From Flavobacterium sp. ALJ2 (GTDB lineage: Bacteria > Bacteroidota > Bacteroidia > Flavobacteriales > Flavobacteriaceae), in NCBI RefSeq assembly GCF_015594725.1, contig NZ_JADNRC010000015.1, positions 1 to 64,000 of the forward strand: a stretch of 64,000 bases of DNA. The letters are read 5' to 3'. Made by a program: the position numbers and the translations under genes. The notes under the pieces were generated by a model. The model did no database searches, was not told the DNA's origin, and saw only the letters and a list, made by a program, of their open reading frames with translations. Below are positions 53,011 through 60,919 of this stretch, piece by piece (within the stretch, counting starts at the first letter, position 1; each line of letters opens with the position of its first letter).

Positions 53011-54234
53011 ATGGAACATATTAATTTTTTGGCTTTTGCCATGCCTGCTTTTTTTCTTTTTGTTTATATAGAATTTCGATTGGCACAACGAAGTAATAGA
53101 CCTGAATTATTCAATTATGAAAGCTCTGTTTCAAACATAAGTATTGGTATAGCTGAGCGATTAATTAATCTTTTTATTGCTGCAAGTTTTTATCAATTGT
53201 ATTACTACATCTATAATAATTACAGAATTTTTGATATTCCGAGTAATTTCCTGGTCTGGATTGGATTAATTCTCGCCACAGATTTTGTTTGGTACTGGTA
53301 TCACAGGCTGGGACATGAGGTGAATTTTTTCTGGGCTGCACATATTGTACATCATCATAGTAATGAGTTTAACTTTACTGCAGCTGCAAGAATAACCACT
53401 TTTCAGGCAATTATCCGTACTGGATTTTGGTGCATATTGCCGTTTATAGGTTTTCATCCCAAGATGGTTATTACAATGCTAATTGTGCATGGTGCTTATT
53501 CTTTTTTTACGCACACTCAAGTTATAAAGAGAATAAAATGGTTAGAATATGTTTTTGTTACACCTTCAGTTCATGGAATTCACCACGCTTCTGATGAGAA
53601 ATATTTGGATAAAAACTACGGAGATATGTTTACGTTTTGGGATCGGATTTTTGGAACTTTCCAAGTAGAGGAAGAACAACCTAAATACGGATTAACGCAT
53701 CCTTTAAAAAGTTATAGTTTTCTTTGGCAGCATTTTCATTATTATTTTGAAATTTATGAACTATGGAAACGCTCCAAAGGATTTAAAGCTCGTTGGAACG
53801 CCATATTTGGAAGTCCTGCTGATATGGATCAAGATATCCGTCCAATATTAGAAAAGCGTTTTCTTCAAGACAGAGACAATCCAAGTCACCGACTTAAATT
53901 TAAGAATTACCTTTATTTACAACTTGGTATAAGTACGTTTTTGCTAACTGTTTTTACTTATTATTTTGATTCTTTAGATACATCTGATAGAATGTTTGTT
54001 TTGTCTTTTATCATAATTACTCTTATCAATTGTGGAGCGCTGTTAGAACAACGAAAATGGATTTATTACCTTGAATATTTCCGAATTTTTATTTGTACGA
54101 CTTATTTTTTATATGTTGTGAATGAAGTCGAATATTTTATTATTCCTGTTGTTTTGATGTTTTTGGTGGAGCAGATTTTTTCTTTGGGGGAAAAATATCA
54201 AAATGTAGTACTTCAGCTTGAAACTTCAGAGTGA
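53011..54234 (+). CDS. Sterol desaturase/fatty acid hydroxylase family protein
   Basis: A 407-aa membrane di-iron enzyme. Histidine clusters WYHRLGHE, HIVHHHS and HGIHHASDE lie between predicted helices, as in alkylglycerol monooxygenase (TMEM195-like) and sterol desaturases. About 8 helices are expected in total; the C-terminal third (about 295-400) is a separate helical membrane part. It probably hydroxylates or desaturates a membrane lipid. It stands alone, 163 bp after glutamate dehydrogenase. Confidence 0.9.
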   Translation: MEHINFLAFAMPAFFLFVYIEFRLAQRSNRPELFNYESSVSNISIGIAERLINLFIAASFYQLYYYIYNNYRIFDIPSNFLVWIGLILATDFVWYWYHRLGHEVNFFWAAHIVHHHSNEFNFTAAARITTFQAIIRTGFWCILPFIGFHPKMVITMLIVHGAYSFFTHTQVIKRIKWLEYVFVTPSVHGIHHASDEKYLDKNYGDMFTFWDRIFGTFQVEEEQPKYGLTHPLKSYSFLWQHFHYYFEIYELWKRSKGFKARWNAIFGSPADMDQDIRPILEKRFLQDRDNPSHRLKFKNYLYLQLGISTFLLTVFTYYFDSLDTSDRMFVLSFIIITLINCGALLEQRKWIYYLEYFRIFICTTYFLYVVNEVEYFIIPVVLMFLVEQIFSLGEKYQNVVLQLETSE

Positions 54235-54372
54235 GGGACTGATTTATATAATAACCTTTGATGTTTTTTTTGCTAATTTGATTTTTGAATGTCTTGCTCT
54301 TTTGTTATATTTGCAAGTAAAATAATACATAACGACTGTAAAATAATTTATAGAAAAATAAGAGTATAGATA

Positions 54373-55467
54373 ATGGGATTAATCAATAGTATTTTAGGAA
54401 AAAAAGACATAGCTATAAAATCGTATGCCGATTTTTGGAATTGGTTTGAAACAAATGAAAAAGTTTTTTTTAATGCTGTTAGTAATGGAAAAAATATTGA
54501 AAAAGATTTTTTTGATAAATTATTTTCCAAATTGGGAGAGCTAAAAGAAGGCTATTTTTTTTTAACAGGAATGTTAAATGATGACACTGCCGAGTTAGTT
54601 CTTACTGCTGATGGTAATATTAAACAGATTGTTTTTGTAGAAGAATTGGTAAATGCTGCTCCTCAGCTTCCTAATTGGAAATTTACTGCGCTAAAACCAG
54701 CAATAGATATTAATAATTTACGAATACAAATGAATGGTCATACTTTTGATAAAGACAATTTATTTTTTTATTCAAATGAGGATAATGAGTTTCCAGATAA
54801 AATAGATATTACAATTGTTCATTTAGATTGTACAGAAGAGAACAAATCAATTATAACGAATGGAACATTTATCTTTTTAGATAATTATCTTGGTGAACTG
54901 CATTTTACCGAAAATATTGATAGTATTAATGTGATTGGTCCAGTTGAAGCTACTAAAGAGTTAGTGCCTATTGAAAAACTGAAGGATTTCCTGATTTGGA
55001 GACAAAAAGAATTTGTAGAAAAATATGAAGGGGTAAGACATGATACTGAAAATGATGGTTATGCAAGCCTTGAAGCTACTCTTAATAATGGAATGCCATT
55101 GATGGCAGTTATCAATTCGACATTGTTTGAATGGGATGCAAAACCATCGCATCCTTGGATTATAGCTATAAGAATACCGTATGATGGTGAGCATAATAAT
55201 GGATTTCCTGATAACGACATGTTTCAATTATTGAATGAAATTGAAGACGATTTTTTAATGGTAGAATTAAAAGATTCTGATGGATATTTAAATCTAGGAC
55301 GCGAAACGGCTGATAGTTTAAGAGAGATTTATTTTGCGTGTAAAGATTTTAGAAAGCCTTCAATAGTGCTTGAAGAAATTAAAGACAAATTTTCTGGTCA
55401 GGTTGATATTGAATATGAGATTTATAAAGACAAATACTGGCAATCATTTAGTAGGTTTATGAATTAG
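54373..55467 (+). CDS. DUF695-domain protein
   Basis: A 364-aa cytosolic protein. The N-terminal half (about 1-215) has YADFWNWFETNEKVFFNAV and an acidic beta region. The C-terminal half (about 235-360) is DUF695-like: MPLMAVINSTLFEWDAKPSHPWIIAIRIPYD then NNGFPDNDMFQLLNEIEDDF. No catalytic motif is obvious and the function of DUF695 is unknown. The terminator at 55520-55549 follows. Confidence 0.82.
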   Translation: MGLINSILGKKDIAIKSYADFWNWFETNEKVFFNAVSNGKNIEKDFFDKLFSKLGELKEGYFFLTGMLNDDTAELVLTADGNIKQIVFVEELVNAAPQLPNWKFTALKPAIDINNLRIQMNGHTFDKDNLFFYSNEDNEFPDKIDITIVHLDCTEENKSIITNGTFIFLDNYLGELHFTENIDSINVIGPVEATKELVPIEKLKDFLIWRQKEFVEKYEGVRHDTENDGYASLEATLNNGMPLMAVINSTLFEWDAKPSHPWIIAIRIPYDGEHNNGFPDNDMFQLLNEIEDDFLMVELKDSDGYLNLGRETADSLREIYFACKDFRKPSIVLEEIKDKFSGQVDIEYEIYKDKYWQSFSRFMN

Positions 55468-55519
55468 ATTAGGCTTTAAGAGTAAATACTCTCAATGCTT
55501 TATTGGAAATAGTATATTT

Positions 55520-55549
55520 AAAGCATCCACCTCAGGTGGATGCTTTTTT
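55520..55549. terminator. Bidirectional terminator between convergent genes
   Basis: AAAGCATCCACC-TCA-GGTGGATGCTTTTTT lies between the DUF695 gene (+) and the HxlR gene (-). Its stem is nearly identical to the terminator at 44848-44876. Confidence 0.85.
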
Positions 55550-55554
55550 GTTTT

Positions 55555-55923
55555 TTATAAGACCGTTGTATTGTCATTTTTATAATTTTCCTCTCCCCAG
55601 TTTGCCATCAATTTTAAGATTTTTTCAAAAGATTTGCCAAGAGTAGTTAGTTCATATTCTACTTTAGGAGGAACTTGCGGGTGAACTATTCTATTTACTA
55701 ATCCATCACTTTCTAGCTCTTTAAGTTTAGAAATGAGCATGCGTTCAGAGATTCCAGTAAGTTTGGATCTTAATTCGCTATATCGAAGTTTGTGTTCATT
55801 TATTAAATAGCTTAATATGTTTATTTTCCATCTTCCTCCAATTAAAGACAGTGTGTAGGCAATACCACAAGTTTCGTTTAAAAAATTTTCATTAATGCTA
55901 TTGGTTGAATTTTCTTTTCTCAT
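55555..55923 (-). CDS. HxlR-family transcriptional regulator
   Basis: A 122-aa winged-helix regulator. The core reads GIAYTLSLIGGRWKINILSYL, then LRYSELRSKLTGISERMLISKLKELESDGLVNRIV, all HxlR hallmarks. A Cys in the first helix (NETCGIAYTL) is placed as in thiol-sensing HxlR/HypR proteins. It is divergent from a DoxX gene, with direct repeats in the shared region, so it likely represses that gene in response to reactive electrophiles or oxidants. Confidence 0.92.
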   Translation of the reverse strand: MRKENSTNSINENFLNETCGIAYTLSLIGGRWKINILSYLINEHKLRYSELRSKLTGISERMLISKLKELESDGLVNRIVHPQVPPKVEYELTTLGKSFEKILKLMANWGEENYKNDNTTVL

Positions 55924-55925
55924 AA

Positions 55926-56000
55926 TATGTACTTACTTTTTTATTAGTACCTAACAATTTTGTATGTACTTATATAAATGCAAGTTAGTAAATATATTTG
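55926..56000 (+). promoter_or_regulatory. Shared HxlR/DoxX control region with direct repeats
   Basis: TATGTACTTA occurs twice, at 55926-55935 and 55963-55972, 37 bp apart, and a GTAC pair flanks a 14-bp AT-rich core (about 55929-55950). A -7 element TATATTTG (55993-56000) lies 24 bp before the DoxX start. The repeats are candidate HxlR operators. Confidence 0.55.
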
Positions 56001-56024
56001 CTAGATAAATAAAATATATAAAAA

Positions 56025-56396
56025 ATGGAAACTATTAAAACAATTATTCATTGGTCTGGTTATTTGTATTATCTATATGTATTTGGCTATGCCTCGCTTT
56101 TTAAAATTTTTCAAAAAGAATCAATGATGAAAAGTATGGAATCTTTAGGCTTTAACAAGATATGGACCATCTATATTGGTATTGGAGAGTTTATAGGTGT
56201 TTTGTTGATTGTTATAGGGCTATTTAATCCGCCTATAAAAACAATTGGAATTTTATTATTGTTTCCTTTTGCAGTAGGAGCATTTACAGCTCATATGGCA
56301 CATCAGGAGTACAATCATTTTTACAATTCGCTTATAATGTGTATCCTTACTGTATTGTTATTATGGTCTGATAAAAATTTTAAAATAATTTTGTAA
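56025..56396 (+). CDS. DoxX-family membrane protein
   Basis: A 123-aa protein with four membrane helices in the DoxX/DoxD arrangement (YVFGYASLFKIFQKESMMKSMESLGF, then IGIGEFIGVLLIVIGLF). DoxX proteins are often linked to thiol stress and electron transfer. Its divergence from an HxlR regulator with operator-like repeats suggests induction by that regulator's signal. Confidence 0.88.
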   Translation: METIKTIIHWSGYLYYLYVFGYASLFKIFQKESMMKSMESLGFNKIWTIYIGIGEFIGVLLIVIGLFNPPIKTIGILLLFPFAVGAFTAHMAHQEYNHFYNSLIMCILTVLLLWSDKNFKIIL

Positions 56397-56504
56397 AAAG
56401 AAATAACGGATTGAAGTCGTTTTTATATAAATGACTGGTAAGTTTCAAATACACAAAATTATGTATTCGAGTTATATGGTGTTTTTATTTTGAAATAGAT
56501 GATT

Positions 56505-57338
56505 TTATAACTTTTTAAAATCAGTAGGTTTCATGTTTTTTCTTTTTTTAAAGTAATTCGATAAATGACTTTCATCGGTGAAACCAAACTCGTGAGCAAT
56601 TTGCTTGATTGGCATTTGGTTGTTGGTAATCCTTTTTTCGATTAATGTAGTCCGCAAATTATTGATATAATCGCGATAACTAATAGAGAATGCTTTTTTA
56701 AAATAAGCACTAAAATAGGATTCGGCAATATTAAAATGAGCTGAGATTGTTTTTATCTGAACTAATTTTGGATAATAGATTTTTTGATGAATATAGGATG
56801 TAATCTGCTCGCTATCAATAGAAGATCCTTTTGCTTTAGGATTCATACTGCGCATGGTTTCCTTTATCAATCCGAAGATAGAGAGAATTTGATAGAAAAC
56901 AATTGGAGAAGTAGTAACATCAATCCTGCTATTGTAAGCAGTAATATTCTCAATTGTATTTTTTAGTATTGTTTTGCAGGGTTCGTCTAGTTTAAGGACT
57001 GTTTCTTTGAGTAGCCTATCCCGCATAAAGCATTCTGGAGTATTCAGAAGTAAATCATCACAAAAGAGGCTTTTATTTGAGTTGAAATAATTATCAGTAA
57101 ATTTGATATATATAAATCGTGTATTTTTTTTAATGTCAAAATAATGTTCATCTTCTGGTGAAACTACAAATAAGTCACCTGATTTATAGGGAAGCAAATT
57201 TTTGTTAAGATGATGAATACCATTGCCTTTTACGATATAAATAATTTCATAATAGGTATGACTATGAGATGGAAGATGAAATTTTTCTTCTTCAAATTCA
57301 TCTATAACAAGAGTTTCAAATTGATTTAATTTAGTCAT
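56505..57338 (-). CDS. AraC-family transcriptional regulator
   Basis: A 277-aa regulator. The N-terminal cupin-like domain has HLPSHSHTYYEIIYIVKGNGIHHL and SGDLFVVSPEDEHYF. The C-terminal two helix-turn-helix domain (about 180-277) has FNIAESYFSAYFKKAFSISYRDYINNLR and IAHEFGFTDESHLSNYFKKRKNMKPTDF. An in-frame TTG at 57374 would extend the N-terminus, but it lies upstream of the probable -7 element (about 57363-57370), so ATG 57338 is better. It is divergent from an MFS transporter gene, which is its likely target. Confidence 0.9.
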   Translation of the reverse strand: MTKLNQFETLVIDEFEEEKFHLPSHSHTYYEIIYIVKGNGIHHLNKNLLPYKSGDLFVVSPEDEHYFDIKKNTRFIYIKFTDNYFNSNKSLFCDDLLLNTPECFMRDRLLKETVLKLDEPCKTILKNTIENITAYNSRIDVTTSPIVFYQILSIFGLIKETMRSMNPKAKGSSIDSEQITSYIHQKIYYPKLVQIKTISAHFNIAESYFSAYFKKAFSISYRDYINNLRTTLIEKRITNNQMPIKQIAHEFGFTDESHLSNYFKKRKNMKPTDFKKL

Positions 57339-57396
57339 GCTTGATATATACAAGTTTATGTCGTAAATATACAATTTATTTTATGTATGGAAGGAG

Positions 57397-57404
57397 TAAA
57401 TTTG
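57397..57404 (+). promoter_or_regulatory. -7 element (TAAATTTG) of the MFS transporter gene
   Basis: TAAATTTG matches TAnnTTTG and lies 37 bp before the start at 57442. The -33 part is not clear. Confidence 0.5.
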
Positions 57405-57441
57405 CCCCATAGAAAATCTATTCCTTTTCTTATCTATTCAA

Positions 57442-58608
57442 ATGAAAAAAAGTCTTATTGCGCTCTCATTGGGCGGTTTAACTATTGGTATCACAGAGTT
57501 CGTGATGATGGGTTTATTACCAGACATTGCTCTTAATATGAATGTTTCAATTCCTGTGGCAGGATATTTAATTTCTGCTTATGCTTTGGGTGTTGTAATT
57601 GGTGCGCCCTTACTGGTTATTATAGGGAGAAATTATCCACCAAAAAAAATGCTATTAATTTTAGCAATGATGTTGGCTGTGTTTAATGCGCTTTCGATTA
57701 TTGCACCTACTTATGAAATTTTGTTTGCTTCAAGATTACTCTCAGGGCTGCCACATGGAGCCTTTTTTGGAGTTGGAGCAGTTGTAGCGAGTCGACTTGC
57801 GGATAAAGGAAAAGAAGCGCAGGCGGTTTCGATTATGTTTGCTGGATTAACATTGGCTAATTTAATTGGTGTTCCGATTGGAACTTATATTGGTCATCAT
57901 TTTTTATGGCGCTATACATTTGTTCTCATTGCAGCAATTGGATTGCTTACATTTCTTTTTATTTACTTATGGATGCCAAATTTAGCATCTAATTCAGGTG
58001 AAAGTATGAAAAGTCAATTGCAGTTTTTTAAGAGAGCAGAAGCTTGGCTGATTATCGCAATAACTGCTATTGGTTTTGGTGGATTGTTTTCTTGGATTAG
58101 TTATATTGCACCTTTACTTACAAATGTTTCTGGGTTTTCTCCTGAAAATGTTCCTTACATTTTAATCTTAGCAGGATTAGGAATGGTAATTGGTAATTTT
58201 ATTGGAGGGAAATTAGCTGATAAATTTTCACCTGCCAGAACTATAATGATGTTACTATCGGTAATGGCAATCGATTTGTTTTTAGTTTATTCTTTTTCTT
58301 CTAATCAATATGCTTCTTTATTTTTAACCTTTTTAACGGGTTGTGTTTCGTTTTCGATTGTAGCACCAATTCAGATGTTAATGATTCAAACAGCAACTGG
58401 AGCCGAAATGATTGCTTCAGCTGCAATTCAGGCAAGTTTTAATATAGGAAATGCTTTAGGTGCTTTTTTAGGTGGATTGCCTTTAATCGCTGGATATAGT
58501 TATGCTTCACCTAATTTAATAGGTGTTGGAATGTCAATTTTGGGGATACTTATTACTTATATATTTATACAAAGAAAAAGGCGTATTCTTCAATTACAAA
58601 AAGTTTAA
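57442..58608 (+). CDS. MFS transporter (AraJ/YdhP-like efflux)
   Basis: A 388-aa major facilitator with 12 predicted helices. The first two, LIALSLGGLTIGITEFVMMGLLPDIA and AGYLISAYALGVVIGAPLLVIIG, are typical of the DHA1 AraJ/YdhP/PbuE group of exporters. The loop LADKGKEAQAVSIMFAGLTLAN and the motif PIGTYIGHHFLWRYTF also fit. The substrate may be a drug, sugar or purine. Divergence from an AraC gene suggests inducible expression. Confidence 0.9.
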   Translation: MKKSLIALSLGGLTIGITEFVMMGLLPDIALNMNVSIPVAGYLISAYALGVVIGAPLLVIIGRNYPPKKMLLILAMMLAVFNALSIIAPTYEILFASRLLSGLPHGAFFGVGAVVASRLADKGKEAQAVSIMFAGLTLANLIGVPIGTYIGHHFLWRYTFVLIAAIGLLTFLFIYLWMPNLASNSGESMKSQLQFFKRAEAWLIIAITAIGFGGLFSWISYIAPLLTNVSGFSPENVPYILILAGLGMVIGNFIGGKLADKFSPARTIMMLLSVMAIDLFLVYSFSSNQYASLFLTFLTGCVSFSIVAPIQMLMIQTATGAEMIASAAIQASFNIGNALGAFLGGLPLIAGYSYASPNLIGVGMSILGILITYIFIQRKRRILQLQKV

Positions 58609-58627
58609 TTACAACCTTAAATTTACT

Positions 58628-58659
58628 AAAAAGACAAGTCGTATAGACTTGTCTTTTTT
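58628..58659 (+). terminator. Terminator after the MFS gene
   Basis: AAAAGACAAGTC-GTATA-GACTTGTCTTTTTT is a perfect stem with a T tract, 20 bp past the stop at 58608. Confidence 0.88.
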
Positions 58660-58902
58660 GTTTGTAAATATCTCGATGGTATTAATTTTTTTATAATCTT
58701 AAAATTATAAAAGTTATCAGTTATTGAAAAATCATATAGCATAGGATTGTAAATAAAAAGTATGATTTTATAGAATAGATACTTAAGACTTAATTCTAAA
58801 TTTATCTTTTTGAATATAATTTTTGTAAATTACGGCCAACGCGTTAGATTAGTTTGGTTTTACGTTACTGATTTTAATGATAATATCATAAAATATTTTA
58901 GT

Positions 58903-59805
58903 ATGAATAAAGATAAAAAACTTAAGGCTGTATCTTATGGCGAGGTACTTTGGGATATTTTTGAGAATGAAAAGAAAATAGGTGGTGCACCTCTTAATGT
59001 TGCTTTACGGATGAAAACATTAGGTTGTGATGTTGCGATGATAAGTTGTGTGGGAAATGATGCTGATGGAGTTGCAATTATAGAGCATATTAAGAGTTTA
59101 GGACTAGAAACGGATACTATTATTAAATCAGAAGAATTTCCAACAGGTTTAGTTCAGGTTTCTTTAAATGAAAAAGGCTCTGCTAGTTATGAAATTAATT
59201 ATCCATCGGCTTGGGATAAGATTGTTCTCAATGCTGCTGCCAGAAAATTGGTTACAGAAGCAGATGTACTTATTTATGGGAGTTTAGTTTGTAGAGATTC
59301 GGTGTCACGTTTTGCATTAGAAGAACTCCTTAGGAATGACGTATATAAGGTTTTTGATGTTAATTTAAGAAAACCACATTATTCATATGAGATAATTAGA
59401 AAGCTAATGCAATCTGCTAATTTTATAAAGTTTAATGATGAAGAGTTATTAGAAATTGCAGCTGTTATGAATTCTCCTTTTACAAGCTTAGAAGAAAATA
59501 TAGAGTTTATGGCTAAAGAAACAAATTGTAAAGCGCTGTGTGTGACTAAAGGAAAACATGGTGCATTGCTGTTATGGGAAGGTAAGCTGTATCGCAATGA
59601 TGGTTACTCTATAAAGGTTGCAGATACAGTAGGAGCAGGAGATTCTTTTCTTGCAGCCTTGATTACTTCGTTGCTTGGAAATAATAATAACCCACAAAGA
59701 GCAATTAATTTTGCTTGTGCTGTTGGCGCTTTGGTTGCTGAGGCAGTTGGCGCAAACCCTAAAATTTCAAATTCTAAAATAGATGAATTGATGCAAAAAA
59801 GTTAA
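58903..59805 (+). CDS. PfkB-family carbohydrate kinase (fructokinase-like)
   Basis: A 300-aa kinase. The N-terminal AVSYGEVLWDIFENEKKIGGAPLNVALRMKTLG has the GG motif. The C-terminal VADTVGAGDSFLAALITSLL carries the anion hole and catalytic Asp of the PfkB family. ATG 58903 (MNKDKKLKA) is preferred; an extension from TTG 58810 adds 31 residues unrelated to the family and would begin before the likely promoter at about 58816-58824. The substrate is probably a ketose such as fructose. Confidence 0.9.
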   Translation: MNKDKKLKAVSYGEVLWDIFENEKKIGGAPLNVALRMKTLGCDVAMISCVGNDADGVAIIEHIKSLGLETDTIIKSEEFPTGLVQVSLNEKGSASYEINYPSAWDKIVLNAAARKLVTEADVLIYGSLVCRDSVSRFALEELLRNDVYKVFDVNLRKPHYSYEIIRKLMQSANFIKFNDEELLEIAAVMNSPFTSLEENIEFMAKETNCKALCVTKGKHGALLLWEGKLYRNDGYSIKVADTVGAGDSFLAALITSLLGNNNNPQRAINFACAVGALVAEAVGANPKISNSKIDELMQKS

Positions 59806-59834
59806 TAGTTTATATTTAAAGTAAAATCAACCTA

Positions 59835-60341
59835 CTAATACTTTACAAAGATATTTGTATAATAGTTTCTGCCATTAATTGGGTTTTTAGTTATCGAAAT
59901 GCCAAAGTTAGTATAATCTCCTGTAATGTTTTTTTTGTGTTCTGGACTAGCTAGCCAAGCGTTAAAGGCAGCTTGAGGAGTTTTGTAGTTGTAAGCAATG
60001 TTTTCGCTAACTTTTATAACATCAAGAACTTTGATAATATCTTCTGAGCGAGCTACAAAATTATCATGACTAACTACATTATTACTGATCATATAATTAT
60101 TGTGTTCTTCGGATTTAACAGAAACGTAGTTTATTGTTTCTAAAGTATTCAAGCCGATACTAGCTCTATATTCATTTATTAAATCTGTTACTTCTAATTC
60201 TTCAGGAGTATAATTGTACTCCACATCTGCTTCAGGAATAGGTCCTGATGAAATGCTTTTATTTAGTACATCATTAGTACATGAGAGTAGTGTTAATAGT
60301 AATGTTATAATGAATGTAATGTGACTAATTTGTTTGATCAT
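59835..60341 (-). CDS. CAP/SCP-domain lipoprotein
   Basis: A 168-aa lipoprotein (signal LLTLLSC, Cys about residue 21) with a CAP superfamily domain (about 48-165). Motifs are DLINEYRASIGLNTLE, a HDNF (VVSHDNFVARSEDI) with the CAP His, and GENI-like SENIAYNYKTPQAAFNAWLASPEHKKNI with the second His. CAP proteins are extracellular or surface proteins of varied function. It converges with the sugar kinase gene 30 bp away and no terminator was seen between them. Confidence 0.88.
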   Translation of the reverse strand: MIKQISHITFIITLLLTLLSCTNDVLNKSISSGPIPEADVEYNYTPEELEVTDLINEYRASIGLNTLETINYVSVKSEEHNNYMISNNVVSHDNFVARSEDIIKVLDVIKVSENIAYNYKTPQAAFNAWLASPEHKKNITGDYTNFGISITKNPINGRNYYTNIFVKY

Positions 60342-60919
60342 AATGAAATATAATTTGCTGATTCAAAAGTGTTTATTTTGAGTTGCAAAGTTCCGTCAAG
60401 TATTTTTTTTCATTTATCACTTAAAATTTTAAAAATAACACGATAAGGTTTTTTTGGGGTGTTAGACAGTAATAGATGGCTTTTCTTAAGAGATTGGCTA
60501 GGTTTTTAAAGAGAAAGAGTATTCATTAATTGAACTAAAATAATGCTGATTAAGGGAAAAGTATTTTTAGGTATTTTAAACTATTTGGATGAGTAGATAT
60601 TCTAAAAAATTAAGATTTGTTAAAACTCTTAATTAATATTCTTTTTTGCTAAAAAAAGAAAGGTATTATTGTGTTTTGTATACTTTTTAACATATTAGTT
60701 TTGTTTTCTAGAATATGTGATTTTTACAGAAAACAATAAATGTAATATTATATAAAAAATATATTAATTTGTTAACTTTCTTATGTTGGTAAATTTTTAT
60801 TTACTTGGTATTTAGCTATTTGAGGTGCTTTGTTTGTGTGCTTTTTGCTTCTGATTTTTTTTATAGTTTAATTGTTTTTAGATTTGCTTCAGAATTAAAT
60901 ACCTAAAATTATCAATATA
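60342..60919. other. Intergenic region before ribonucleotide reductase
   Basis: 578 bp without a recognisable gene. It is AT-rich, holds a short hairpin TTCTTTTTT-GCT-AAAAAAAGAA (about 60640-60661) and ends with a -7 element at 60879-60886. No cobalamin-riboswitch-like B12 box was found by eye. Confidence 0.55.
60879..60886 (+). promoter_or_regulatory. -7 element (TAGATTTG) of the ribonucleotide reductase gene
   Basis: TAGATTTG matches TAnnTTTG and lies 33 bp before the ATG at 60920. A perfect TTTG at the -33 distance is not seen. Confidence 0.5.

Noticed and set aside
57372-57374. TTG 57374 as start of the AraC gene
   Set aside because: It lies upstream of a probable -7 element on the minus strand, and ATG 57338 begins the conserved region.
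58810-58902. 31-codon N-terminal extension of the PfkB kinase gene
   Set aside because: The extension is not kinase-like and the likely promoter lies inside it; ATG 58903 fits the family start.
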